This document shows positions 11,727 to 22,997 of a stretch of DNA of 64,000 bases, piece after piece. Location of the stretch: contig CM060953.1 of assembly GCA_030765055.1 (NCBI GenBank), positions 22,577,687-22,641,686 of the forward strand. Reading direction: 5' to 3'. This DNA is from Mantis religiosa (taxonomy: Eukaryota > Arthropoda > Insecta > Mantodea > Mantidae). Within the stretch, counting starts at the first letter, position 1; every line of letters starts with the position of its first letter. Below the pieces are notes generated by a model that saw only the letters and a program-made list of their open reading frames with translations, was not told where the DNA came from and did not search any database. A program made the translations under genes and the position numbers.

Positions 11727-12455
11727 GGGCACTGGTAGGTGGATAGGTTTCAAAAAATCCATTTTTTGTTTTTAATGTTAAAAATTATATAATTTTTCAG
11801 CTTTAAAATGCTATATATAACATAGGTTTTCACTGGTATTAAAGCCCTTTAATTCGACAATTTAAACATGGCGGCGTAATGATACGCCCACTTCCTGAGA
11901 ATGGTGCTTAATCTTTGATCGTGATTTCCCAAAACCTTGATTTTTCATACTTTAGGTGCATGTTTCTCTAAAACTATAAAAGATATTGACACAAAATTTG
12001 TCAATGTTCCTTGAACTCATTCGGCTAACATTTATATTCATGGCATTTATAAAATGGATGAAAACAAATTTCCAGTCCTTGAAAATATTATCTTTTTTTT
12101 TACTCAAAAATAATTCATTTTTCATGTGCATAGTATAAACTATATGTGATTTTCATTTAACCGATATTATAAAACTGTATCTTAGGTTATTTAGGATAAA
12201 ACTTTGTGCATGTAGCTTTAAATTCCTACAAGTAAAGTGCACATGAAATATGGGTGCAATATTTTTTTCAGGACACACGGTGTGATTTATGTCCTTTTTG
12301 CATGGAACTATGTGAAAGTAATTTAAATATTACACAGTAGTTAAGTGCACACATCCTTATACAGTAGTCATACCGAATTTAAATTTCTGATAATGTTTAG
12401 TTTTCTATATATTCAAATTTTAATATTGGTAAAAATTGGCCTTGTCTGGGTGCCC
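11727..12455. mobile_element. TTAA-flanked non-coding element (piggyBac-type MITE candidate)
   Basis: The unit is flanked on both sides by TTAA (11723-11726 and 12456-12459), and both ends begin GGGCAC when read inwards. TTAA target sites with ends starting in runs of C/G are typical of piggyBac. The inverted match is short, about 6 bases, so this is a suggestion. Inside is AT-rich DNA without a coding frame. The sequence outside the right end belongs to a different dispersed repeat. Confidence 0.45.
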
Positions 12456-12469
12456 TTAAATGAACCGTT

Positions 12470-12655
12470 TACACTTAAGCGGAGAAGTTGCCGACCTATG
12501 GAAATTAGTGTATGAATGTCCGGTTTTAAAGTATTTGATAACACGCGGATCTGCCACTGAGGCAAGAATGACGCCTAATCGTCTTGTCTCACCAGCGATC
12601 AGACCGGAAATATATTATGCCCAGAATGTCCTATTAAGTTTCAAATTCTCATAGA
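12470..12655 (+). repeat. Dispersed repeat B, copy 1
   Basis: This segment is recognisably the same as 37700-37880: both contain GAATGTC, then GAGGCAAGAATGACGCCTAA, then ATTATGCCCA and end in TTCAAAATTCTC-like sequence. Both are in + orientation. The family is unidentified; no coding frame is shared. Confidence 0.6.
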
Positions 12656-13126
12656 CAATGTCACAAGTAGTTTTGAAATTATCGATACGTTCACAAAGGA
12701 CGAAGTCTTTAAGGAATTTATCTAGGAAAGTTAAAACCACGAGTTGCATTTGTAGAGACTGTTTCACGAAAAAAAAAAATTGAAAGCAATAAAACAAGTT
12801 GATTCCCTATATCAAATAGGCCTATGAAGGAAACCTAACCTCACAATTCACGGCATACAAACATTTGAAAATCGCGCTAACAGTCGACGATCTGTGAGAT
12901 GTATAATCCCTTGCTTGTTCCTAAACATACAGAATGCGTTGTTATCGTGTCTTAGCGTGTGATAAGAAACATAGTTTTTGTATCAAGTTTGTAACGTTAA
13001 GTACATGTGCTATTGCTAAGAATGTCTGCTCAGCTCTGAGATTAGAAGAGTGCTAACTTAGTTCTGGCCAATACGACAGGCAAAATTCACTACAGTTGTT
13101 GGAATATACAAACATTATTGTTTCAG

Positions 13127-13297
13127 TGGAGCAAATCACCAGGAAATGCCAAGAAGAAATTTTGGTGGAGGACGAGGGCTTTGTACAGTCGCCCGGTTAC
13201 CCGCAGTACAACGTGGGAGACAGCGAATGTCATTGGAGACTCCGTGCACGTCCAGGTCAGCGGGTCCAGCTCACCCTGCTTGACATTTCGCTCCGAG
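13127..13297 (+). CDS. CUB-Sushi membrane protein, exon encoding first half of CUB domain
   Basis: The exon lies between a polypyrimidine-AG acceptor (TTTCAG at 13121-13126) and a GTGAGT donor at 13298, and has phase 1 at both ends. It encodes 57 residues forming the start of a CUB domain: a first cysteine (RKCQEEILVE), the signature GFVQSPGYPQYNVGDSECHW with the second cysteine, then RLRARPGQRVQLTLLDISL. CUB domains are extracellular binding modules. Upstream exons, including the signal peptide, are not visible and probably lie outside the window or are too short to see. Exon 17749-17940 completes the domain. No orthologue is named. Confidence 0.88.
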
Positions 13298-13469
13298 GTG
13301 AGTGTCGGCCATCTCAAAATGTTCACTTGAATATCGTACCAATAAATGTGTTTTATATCTCTCTTTATAGGTGTTTCTTCTCGTTTTTCTTTAGAAGTTG
13401 CTCAATTCACAGGTATGTACAGTGTGTTGTAAATAAGCGAAGCTTAAAAAGTACTCTTAACAAATAATT

Positions 13470-13710
13470 GCCCGCCTCGGTAGCGTAGATGGTAGCGTGT
13501 CTGCCTCACGTTCAAGAGGTCCCGAGTTCATATCCCGGTTAGGGTGAATTACCTGAATAAGTTTCTTCCGGGATTTTCCCTTATCCTGAAAGACGAATGT
13601 CAGGTAACTCCAAGCTCTATGGACCCAGGGCTCATTTGAGCATCATTTCACTAAGTCCACTCATCGTTCGATATAACTTAACGTTGGAGGACGTAAATAA
13701 AAAAATAATT
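13470..13710 (+). mobile_element. tRNA-derived SINE
   Basis: The head reads like a tRNA gene with an A-box-like segment (TAGCGTAGATGGTAGCGTG) and a B-box-like segment (GAGTTCATATCCC). A body and an A-rich end (AAATAAAAAAATAA) follow. It sits in the first visible intron of the CUB-Sushi gene, in the sense orientation. The head does not fold as a complete tRNA, which excludes a tRNA gene. Confidence 0.7.
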
Positions 13711-15574
13711 GATAAACTTGTGTTATACCAAAGCGAAATCACAGCTTTTCAGTAGTGCGTCTTAAAAATCTGCCTAATTACATAAGTACAATTTTAACAA
13801 TTGTAGATAGTTCAGTCTTTTTAGATCATGATCCAATATTTCTTTAGGTTTTCTCTAATAAAATTTGACTTGGAATACAAATAGGTATGGAAACAAAATG
13901 CGATCAAATTAGTTCTATCTTTTTAAATTAATTCTTTCTTTTCTAATTAAATCTTTCTTTAAATTAATAAGTTCCAGAAAATATAGAAACCAAATTGACT
14001 ATTTTCATTGTCCTTCTCTTTTCTTGTAGCCAACATTAAAATATATATTATCAGTAAACAGTTGGTTTCACCCAAACCATTATAAACACAAAGGATGTAT
14101 GAGTCACTGTCGACTTTAATGCTTCAAGGTTGCCATGTATTGTCATAAGACAATTAAAATTAATGTATTGTAAAATTTAGATTTCGTGCTCTAATTTTTA
14201 TCCATGCCATTATGTCAGAATAAGGGGAGAAAGCTTATAGATGTGACGATTTCTCTACCCAACATTCCTGGATATTATATATTATCATATTCATTTAAAA
14301 GTAATTTTGCCGTATGCTTTTAATCACGATAAATATTTGTATAGAACAAGTTTCGTATATTATTCCGTGTGGTCGTGTTCTTAAACAATAATTTTTAAAC
14401 ATTTTCAAAGAAAGGCAGGGCTAGTGGGGAAGTGTAACTTATGTCTTAAGTCTAGATCTCTTGTAGAGATCAAATTCTCAAAGCACTAACACCACCGGGT
14501 GTTACAGGTAGTAACTCATATTTCGAAAACAAACGTGTTAGTTCACATAAATTTTAACAAGCCCTGCATTTCCACTTTTTGTGTATCTACAGTGGCTTCC
14601 CAGTTAGAGGAAATTTTATCTGTTACGTAGAAAAACATGATATTTTAATTAAAAGATTATTACTTAGAAAACTTGTTTAGAAAATAAACAATTAAGAAAT
14701 ATAAAAGCAAAGGGTTATTACTTTATTAAAAGTGTCTGTTGCTTTGGGTACCTACAAATATGTGTTTTCGTAAAATATTGATATAAATGTTTTAGTGAAA
14801 CGCAATACAAGAAGACATAAGCAAGCTAAAACATGATGTGCAGTGCATGATTGCTTTCTTTCCGCTGGGTTTATCAGTAAGAAAAAAAGACTTACGATAT
14901 GAAAACAGTCGTGTTTTGTTTTCTGCATCATGCACGTAGCTAGATCCGTATTGCGTAATTTGAAATTATTGTTTATTAAACTTATATTTTGTGTAACACA
15001 GAGGATATCTTTTTATATTAATCTGCATAAATATATAAGGAACTATGTGAAGTTTAAGTAACTAGAGGATGTCATGCGTAAGACACACATATATTATACG
15101 TGTGTATGTGCGAAGGTGAATTATTTCATAGGAAAAGGCCAGAGGGGGCAGGAATCAATAACGGAATGCTCGGACTCAACCAAACTTTTTTTTTAACTTT
15201 CCCTCGCCCACAATCGCAGCATTCAGCTAGCTCCATTCATCTCCTGCCCAACAGCATCAACAAATGGAAGTTTCCCGTCGTAGGGACTTGGCGGAAACCA
15301 AATCCGTGTGGTGAAAGCATTTCATTATTCACCGCGTAAGCGTTGCAAAAACATTTCAGAAAAACAAAAGGTGCAAATTAAACCGTGCAGATGTCCTGTT
15401 TTATTTTCTCTGTCACCTATGTATAGTAGGTAACGGGAAGTATTGGATTAAACTTATTATCAAGATTTAATTGCAAATGAACGCACATGGATTAGATTGT
15501 ATTGGATTATGGCATGGAGGGGATTGGACATTGCGATCAGACTAGATCTATTGATCTAAGATACAAATGTTTTA
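13711..15574. other. Intron sequence, nothing recognised
   Basis: AT-rich intron of the CUB-Sushi gene. A short pair of GCAGGGCT inverted motifs near 14415 and 14565 hints at a small old element but cannot be bounded. No coding frame is supported. Confidence 0.3.
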
Positions 15575-15800
15575 ACTGATGACATACTCATATCATTTGA
15601 CGTGAAATCATTGTTCCCAAGTGTCCCTAAGCAGAACCTACTCATCATCCTAAGCAAACTGGTAGAATCTATTGATATCACCGACATTCACGTTGAAGAA
15701 AATATTAAATTAATAGATATCTGTATTGAGCAAACTTTCTTCACCGTCCAAATGAAGTTTCACCAACAACTCCTACTGCCCACCCCTCTAGCACCCTTCT
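15575..15800 (+). pseudogene. Penelope reverse transcriptase fragment
   Basis: The frame reads DDILISFDVKSLFPSVP, the Penelope RT block that also occurs as LVSFDVRSLFPSIPLDKL in the intact element near 62.5 kb. It continues through IDICIEQTFFTVQ, matching that element's CIHQNYFVFDGKYY region. Only about 65 codons remain, ending abruptly in unrelated sequence. It lies within the first visible intron of the CUB-Sushi gene. Confidence 0.75.
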
Positions 15801-16064
15801 ACTAGCTATGCAGGCTAGTACGTGGGAATATGTGGCTTCCCTCAACCACGTCAGGAGACGTACCCGATCTCCTACTGCCCCCTCGAGTTCAACCCAATCC
15901 GAACTAATCTCAGTCAGGGAGGGGCTCGAATGTTCGGCCCGAGGTTCGTCTAGTAATGTCAGCAGCTGAAGGGGACGGATACTCTCCCCTACGGGAGTCC
16001 TTTGTCGACATTCCGCGATAAGCTGCATTAAAAGAAAAAGGTTAGGCTTTCCAAGTGTTCACAT

Positions 16065-16560
16065 ATTCACCAAGCGGAATGGCTCAAGTTTCATGTGTGA
16101 TCCGCATTCGGGAGACCCGGATTCGATTCCTATGTCCGGCCTACCTACCCATGGACTTTTTTGGGGTTTTCCCGGGTCACCAGGCGAATACTTGCTAGGT
16201 AAATTACTCCCCTCTTTCAGGATAGAAGTGTCGGCGGGTGTCTCAGCGGTGCACTGCACAATGGTATGCTCTGAGAAAATCAATTCCTGCTCCAATAGGA
16301 GGCTTGCCGGTCTCCGTACCCAGGTCTCGTGGTGGGAACGTTTACGAACCACAGTAGGATGTCCGTTGTTCTGTCCTGCCGGGGGAAGTTTCCATCTAAG
16401 TAAAATGTAGGGACCCTGTCCTCTGTACGTCGTGGCTCCGCTCTCTGTCTCTCGCCTCATCCTTCCTCCCCAGGGAAGCATCACTTGGGGACGTAGGTAC
16501 AATAGATCAAGTTTGAACCTCGGTGCCGAATCCCCTCCGAAATAATCCAGTTCCAAGTTC
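16065..16560 (+). mobile_element. SINE family E, copy 1 (about 500 bp)
   Basis: A tRNA-like head (GAATGGCTCA... and B-box-like GGATTCGATTCC at about 16120) is followed by a body that matches a second copy at 40095-40645 over its whole length. Shared landmarks are GGATAGAAGTGTCGGC, CCACAGTAGG, CCCTGTCCTCTG and GTGCCGAATC. Both are in + orientation. About 500 bp is long for a SINE; no protein is encoded. Confidence 0.6.
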
Positions 16561-17748
16561 TTCTTAACCTCTAATTTTAGTGTATTAGTTTCCGTTTATT
16601 ATTTTTTTTTCTCGTAAGGTACGGTAGTTTAGCCAAAGCATTTTTTTTAAATGCCACATTTTTTAATGTTATAACTCTAAAAATAAATGTTCAATTGATA
16701 CCAAATTTGGTACGTAGGTTCAGTGTCTTTCGTAAATGGTACCACCTTCAAGAAAATCCGCCATCTAATATCTAATATTTTTACGTGGAAAAATATTAGA
16801 CATTCTTTGTTTTCAAATAATATCTCTAACAATTTTGTTCTTATACATTTATATCGCAAATAAAATGTATAGTATACCATAGGAATGAAAGTCTCCGGGG
16901 AATGAGACACAGGGGGGTTGAAGAAGGTTCCTGCACCCTCCCTGGGTAGGTTTATGACACCCCATGTCAGTTCAGTTACAGACCATTCGAAAACATTCTG
17001 ACGGCTTCTACTTTTGTGAATAAATCTTCTCGGTTTTAGTGTTCAGAGTGAATATGGCGCATGTTTTTTAACGATTCTACTCCTTGTGTAGCATACGTTC
17101 TCTGCCACACACATTCACTGCCCTTGTCACACTGTGTAAGGGTGGCACATTCCTTTCAGAGACTTACTTAGCTTTGGTGGACAGTATGTTTTGAGTTTTC
17201 TGGGAATAGCGTTTGAGGTCTATTTTATTATTAATAATTTTAGTAAACCGTAAGATACAGCCTCACTACACGTAAATTTAGATCTCCTTAATGCACGTAC
17301 TTTTTTGTGGCATTAACGGCTTCCGAGATATTTGTTTTCATTGGTTGAATTTTAAATACGTTTTACTTTTTTACCTGCAAATAGCTATTTTTGTTATTGT
17401 TATCATTATTAGTTAATGGTCATGCAAATAAATGAAATGCGAAAGCCATCACTTAGGAAAGCCATCTTTAAAAATATGACTATCGCTTTAGTTTACTGTA
17501 CTCGTGTATACAATGTGAAATGAAGATTTAACGTTATTAATAAGAAATAAGAGGTTTTACAATAATAATTTTTAGAAGAATGAATAGTTTTGTGCTTGTA
17601 GTAGGCATTGTGGTAGTTCCTTCTTGACCAGGCACTGCTGGCTTTTAAAGCATTGATTGACAGGTGTATAACAGAACTTGAGATACAATTTCTACACTTC
17701 AAGTATTACAGGAAAAGAACGGCTCCAAAACAATGTGTTGGCTTTTAG
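16561..17748. other. Intron sequence, nothing recognised
   Basis: Intron of the CUB-Sushi gene up to the acceptor at 17748. No repeat end or coding frame could be supported. Confidence 0.3.
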
Positions 17749-17940
17749 GTATTGGATCGATGGATACGGAGTGCAAGGACAAGCTTCAGGTGAAAGAAGG
17801 CTCCAGGACCTTGTTGACAACGTGCGGAGAGCGTGAAGAAGCCATTGTACTGGAGTCTGAAGGATCAGGCCTCAATGTGAGCGTATCCATTGCCAGCCGA
17901 AAGCTGTTCCCTAAACGCGGAGTCTTCTTCCATTACAAAG
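17749..17940 (+). CDS. CUB-Sushi membrane protein, exon encoding second half of CUB domain
   Basis: Bounded by GCTTTTAG (acceptor ending 17748) and a GTAGGC donor at 17941; phase 1 at both ends. The 64 codons contain the third and fourth CUB cysteines (DTECKDKLQVKEG and TLLTTCGERE) and end with the last CUB strand, SRKLFPKRGVFFHYK. Spliced to the previous exon it gives one complete four-cysteine CUB domain. Confidence 0.88.
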
Positions 17941-18323
17941 GTAGGCTGTCTCTGTCACTACTATCATTTTATTTGTAAGTCTGTTACAAGCTAAAAATAG
18001 ACTTTTTTTTACCAAATTTTGCTTACAAAGCAAAAAGTTCAATGGCATAGAACTTGAAAGTTAAAATTGAAATTTTTCATTTTTGTTGGTGATACCTAAA
18101 TGTATTTAGCATGTACAAGGTTGTAATCAAAGTACGGCAATAAAATACTGAGCGTTCATTTCAAAGTGTGTCATGACGTAACTTAGTCATGTGAGGTAGA
18201 GAAGTTGCTTAGCAAGCACAGTATTTAATCCAAAAAGTATTAATCATAAAAAGCAGACCAGATAACGTTCGCCGCAATTCACTCCTTAAAAAGAAAGAAA
18301 AAAATCATCTAGCGTGTTTAATA

Positions 18324-19183
18324 CGAGGTGTATTCAAGTTATAACACCTCATACTTTTTTCAGGACTGGGATCAGATAGGAATTTCTGTTTTTTTAAATA
18401 TATGTGGACCCTTTGTGAGTTCGTGACAGAGATGGCAGCACTGTACAGTGCATAGAACTCTAGTGGCAGCGACGAGAGTTAGGACTGTTTTTGATACTTA
18501 AAATGACGACGTTTTCTTGCAAGAACAGCGTGTAATCATTCACTTTCTACATTTTAGTGCTGTTACACCTATTGAAATTTATCGTCAGTTGAGTGAGGCA
18601 TGTGGTGATGGTACCATGGATGTGTCTAATGTGCGTTCCTGGGTACGACAGTTCAGTGAAGGCAGAACATCGCGTGACAACAAACCAAGACAGTGACGGC
18701 CTCGCACCAGCCGTGATATGGTCCAGCGAGTGGAGAACGTTGTTTTGGAAGATCGCCGAGTGAGCATTTTCAGACCATCATGAAGGTTTGTGTGCACAGA
18801 TCCCACGGAAATGCCAATTTTGGAGGCGATGTCTGCAACTGTCTTGGTTTGTTGTCACACGATTTTCTACCTTCATTGAAGTGTCGGACTCAGGAACGCA
18901 CATTAGACACATCCATGTTACCATGCCTCACTCAACTGACGATGAATTTCAATAAGTGTTACACCACGAAAATGGAGAACACGAATGATTACACGCTGTT
19001 CTTGCAATGAAAACGTCGCCATTTTAGGTATCAAAAACAGTCCTAACTCTCGTCGTTGCCACTATAATTCTATGCACTGTACTCACGCATTCAAAAAGAG
19101 TCTACGTGTATTTAAAAAATACAGAAGTTCCTACCTGGTCCCAGTCCCGAAAAAAATAGGTCTTATAACTTGAACACACCTCA
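18324..19183. mobile_element. Foldback mariner: two inverted transposase 5' halves
   Basis: TA dinucleotides flank an 860-bp unit whose ends are inverted repeats (CGAGGTGTATTCAAG and TGAGGTGTGTTCAAG). The left arm encodes a mariner-like transposase N-terminus (TPIEIYRQLSEACGDGT, VSNVRSWVRQFSEGR). The right arm from about 18800 is the reverse complement of the same region with its own differences (TLIEIHRQLSEA). The catalytic domain is absent from both arms. It is non-autonomous and could form a long hairpin. Confidence 0.8.
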
Positions 19184-19974
19184 TATAACCCTACTGTCTA
19201 TTCATTCCACATAGATTCACAGAAGGAAGCCGTAACACACATTATTGACAAATTTATGTTGTCCTATGCTATAGCCCATTTATAGGAAAACAAGACTAAG
19301 ATGTGAAAGAGGTTTCATTAGGACGCATGCGGTGCAGACCTGTGGAAGGTTCTGACGCCTTGCTTTCTATGCAATTTCTTTAACACGCCTGTTGTGCACC
19401 TCTGCCTGTGTACCAGGCGGAATGAATTCTAGTCTCAGTGGGTAAGCAATTACGTCATAAAACAACATACTCATGGCACAGTTTGATATGAGCATCTAAT
19501 ATTTTAAAAGTTAAGTCGATAACATTCCAGATATTGTGTCCAGTCAGGGTATATTTACTGAAACTTCGTGACTGGATACAGTTCAGGTTTATTAATGTAA
19601 CGTTAATAGAGTTAATTCTTTGAAAATTTGGTGATAGGAGAGCATTATTGTAGGCAATAAAACGATATCCTCAGAAAAGCAACAGAGAATGTAGCTTTCA
19701 ACAATGGACGTACACTGTCCGATACTTGTCAAGTAATACTTTAGTTCCATTGTTTAACATTTTTCTTCTGCAATCAAGTGACAGTTTAGAATAATAATTT
19801 CTTAGGTTTATTTGAAAGCCAAGGATTTAACCCTTAATACAAATAGAATAAATAACAAACTCTACTTATTTGTTCGTCCTATTCGTCTGTAGTTATTTCA
19901 AGTTTTAAGTATTGTATTTCTGAAGATGGTGCATTTTCTGCTGCAGAAAGAAGACAGCAGTATAAGTGTACACT
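19184..19974. other. Intron sequence, nothing recognised
   Basis: AT-rich intron between the foldback mariner and the SINE-like repeat at 19975. No repeat end or coding frame supported. Confidence 0.3.
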
Positions 19975-20250
19975 TAGCGAGTGGGATAGCTCAGATGATA
20001 ACGTCTGTGGAGGTCGAACTTCTGACCCCAGGTCGCTGGGTAGGTTCATTATATTCTCCCTCCGTTTCACCTCCATTCTCATTTCGCTTCATCCTTTATC
20101 CGATTGATACATTCAGAGTTGACCTGCGTCGACAGGTGCATGGTGGGGAATTTGCGCTCTATGTGCCTTCGTCCCCAGTGTGTTCAGTATCTGGCTTCAC
20201 GCCCCACAGCTGCCGGTTGAACTATAATCCCCACGGCCTGGTGTAAACAA
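19975..20250 (+). repeat. SINE-like repeat related to family E
   Basis: Begins with GTGGGATAGCTCAGATGATAA, a tRNA-like A-box region, but has no clean B box. It then shares GCTGGGTAGGT...TTTCACCTCCATTCTCATTT with the middle of SINE family E near 40215-40265. It is probably a diverged relative. Confidence 0.4.
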
Positions 20251-20785
20251 AACAGAAAAAGCACGCTCTGTAAATTGATTACTACGCCCTGGTCGAAGCT
20301 TAGAATTCACATTCTTCTGATCTGAATCACCTCACCGATACAAATTCCCACCAGCGATGTTTATTTGCTAAGCATTTTTCCATTAACACTGGTATTTCGT
20401 TTCACAACAAACTGAAATAAATAACTGAAACATTTTACCTGCCAAGAATTTGTTTATCCCCTCACAAACTTACAAATCCACACAAAGCAATAATTCAATG
20501 CAATTGTTTTTAACGCTTTTAAACATTTCCCATTTAGGATGTTTCACGTATACATTTTAATTATCTACTCATAATACTGAGCAACAATGAAAATGTTTTG
20601 GGCTTAAAAATAGTGAATTTACATGTATTTCCATCTACTGAATTAAAAAATCACCATAAAATAATAGATTAGCTCTTGTTTTGAAGATAAAGTGATATTT
20701 CATTTTTAGAGTGAAGATTTTAAATTTGGGGGAATTTTTTGGGTTGTTGGCACACTTGTCAAATAACAAAACACAATCAGAGGGA

Positions 20786-21246
20786 AATTTTGGGAATTAA
20801 GTCATACAAAAGTAATGGAAGGCATTTTTGTCGGACCACAAATAAGAGAACTTGTAAAGGATCCTGCATTTGACCAAGTTTTGGAGAGGAAAGAAAAGGA
20901 AGCTTGAGAAGCGTTCAAGGATGTTGTTCATGGATTTTTAGGCAACAGAAGAGATGACAACTACAAGCATTTGGTGACAGTGCTCCTGCAAAAATACCGT
21001 AACCTTGGATGCAACATGTCCCTTAAGATCCACTTTCTCCACTCCCACCTAGACTTTTTCCCTCCTAGTTGTGGAGCTGTTAGTGATGAACATGGGGAGA
21101 GATGCCACCAGGACATTTCTGTTATGGAACAAAGATATCAGGACCGTTGGAATGAAATAATGCTTGCGGATTACTGTTGGTCTTTGTATAGGGATTCTGC
21201 GGAACTCCATCACAAGAGACAAGCTAAAAGACGACGAGGTCAATAG
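20786..21246 (+). pseudogene. Fragment of a TE-associated conserved protein family, one in-frame stop
   Basis: The frame reads EGIFVGPQIRELVKDPAFDQ, then a TGA at 20905-20907 where a Trp codon fits, then FKDVVHGFLGNRRDDNY, MSLKIHFLHSHLDFFP, AVSDEHGERCHQDISVMEQR and MLADYCWSLYRD. From memory this resembles a protein that recurs as many near-identical predicted genes in arthropod and cnidarian genomes, which suggests a mobile origin. The biochemical role is not known to me. About 150 codons of a longer protein remain, without introns. A possible polyadenylation signal (AATAAAAA) follows near 21449. Confidence 0.6.
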
Positions 21247-21895
21247 GCCACCACATGATTCTCTTCAGACACGACTATCTGCGAAGTATTTTTCCAGCAA
21301 TTTAGAACTCTTAGCATGTAATTACCAGTTAACAAATCAAATGCACTTTCATTGTTGTTAGCATGTACGTAATTAAAATGTATCCTTTTCTCTCAATCCG
21401 TTAATATGTAATACTTCTACCTTGTGTATATCATAGAAACTAGAGCTAATAAAAATTTTTCATTGTCATATTTGTTTTTCTCAACCCAAAATTAGTAGGA
21501 ATTGCCTCCTGAAGTGCTCGAAACATTCAAAAATTATTTTTTGTTGTCCAGTGTAATTATCTTAACCACATGTAATAATCTGAAAACAGGCGAGCATCGC
21601 TAAATGTAACAAAGCTGACCAATTGTATTTTAGTAATTTGAAATGGTGCATAGGAATACCTTCACCATTAACTTTTTTGTAAATATATGTTTTTAAAATA
21701 CAGTGTGAACTAAAATGTATTATTCTAATGATTTTTAACATATTAGACTCTTAAATCATATAAAATGAAACTAATTTCTATAACCCAACATGTTACTAAG
21801 TTATTGAATCTGCGCTGATGCACGCAACTTGCCACGTGCTTTTATTTACACCAGGTTTCCTTCTAAGGGAGAGATTCAATCTGTAGATTGTATTG

Positions 21896-22305
21896 TGACT
21901 TCGTGGGTTGGTAGAATTAAAAGTCTTGTTTGCAGAAATTTAAAACACTCTTTATTGCAGTAAAAACGCTTTGTACAACCCTGGCAGCAGTAAAATGACG
22001 TAACATTGACAATAGATTGTGTTCAAGGTCATCTCGTTCCCCGTCTCACGTAAACAAACAAAAGAATTCGCTGCGGCACAGTTCAAATGTCCACACACTC
22101 ACAGTTGACTGCAACTGCACAACCCAACTGACTGACTCTAACACTTTGCGGGGTTTTTATACCTCCAGTCCCTGCTCTAGAATGCAGTAGAGCTCCCGAG
22201 AAAGATCGCGGCCGCGAGAGAAAGGCGGAACTATAAAGAACTATCACTCTGCCTCTTTCTTTGTTTCTTTTCCTCTCTCGGCAAGCATTCAGCGCTGCGC
22301 GCCAC
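21896..22305 (-). repeat. LTR-like repeat, copy 2 (truncated)
   Basis: Shares with copy 1 the blocks TAGAATTAAAAGTCTTGTTT, CTTTATTGCAGTAAAAACGC and AAAGAATTCGCTGCGG. On the minus strand it has TATAAAAA near 22160 and AATAAAG near 21952. The end that other copies continue with ACAACAATGCC is replaced at about 22305 by a Jockey-like RT fragment, so the copy is cut at that junction. Confidence 0.5.
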
Positions 22306-22997
22306 TATGTCGCTTACTTTGTCTTTTCTGGTCTACTTTCCGACGGCATGGAAACATGCAAGAATAATGACATTCTCAAAGCCCGGAAAAGACCCTAAAC
22401 AACTGAATAGCTATAGGCCCATCAGTCTTCTTTCGTCCATCAGCAAGTTCTTTGAGAAAGTTGTTCAGGAGCGTCTCCAAAGCATACTGGACCAATATCA
22501 GGTGCTACGTCCTGAGCAATTTGGATTCCGGAGGCAGCTTTCCATTTGACACCAGATTCTTCGCCTTGTGGACGAAGTGGTTAAAGGGTTTAACAACCGG
22601 CATTACGTTGCAGCCCTCTTCCTCGACATTTCCCAATCCTCCGACTCTGACACGAAGGCCTCCTCCATCGTCTCATTCATTACAACATCCCATCCTACCT
22701 AAACACTTAATACATCAGTCCACCAAAACCGGTCTTTTGCAGTCGTGAAGGACAATATCATGTCTCAGCACTACGACATAAACGCAGAAGTGCCTCAAGG
22801 TAGTGTCCTTGGGCTCCTGCTTTTCCTCGCTTATATTAACACTCTTCCAACCCTAAGTGGCTGCAATCTTTACCTATTTGCCGATGACACTGCCATAACA
22901 ACTGCGTCAAAACGACGCGTTATCGCAGTGCAACGGGCTCAGATATTTGCAAATATGCTGTATGCCTGGTTCGAGATCCAGCGGTCTCTCGAGATAT
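22305..22997 (+). pseudogene. Jockey-type LINE reverse transcriptase fragment
   Basis: Starts with the RT block YFPTAWKHARIMTFSKPGKD, then NSYRPISLLSSISKFFEKVV and EQFGFRRQ. After frame changes it continues with VPQGSVLGLLLFLAYINTLP and the catalytic LYLFADDTAITT. These are fingers and palm motifs of Jockey-clade LINEs. At least two frame shifts separate the pieces and the endonuclease and 3' part are missing. It abuts the LTR-like repeat on its left. Confidence 0.8.

Noticed and set aside
16059..16556. 165-codon minus-strand frame
   Set aside because: It is antisense to a SINE-like repeat that has a second copy at 40 kb in which the frame is not conserved.
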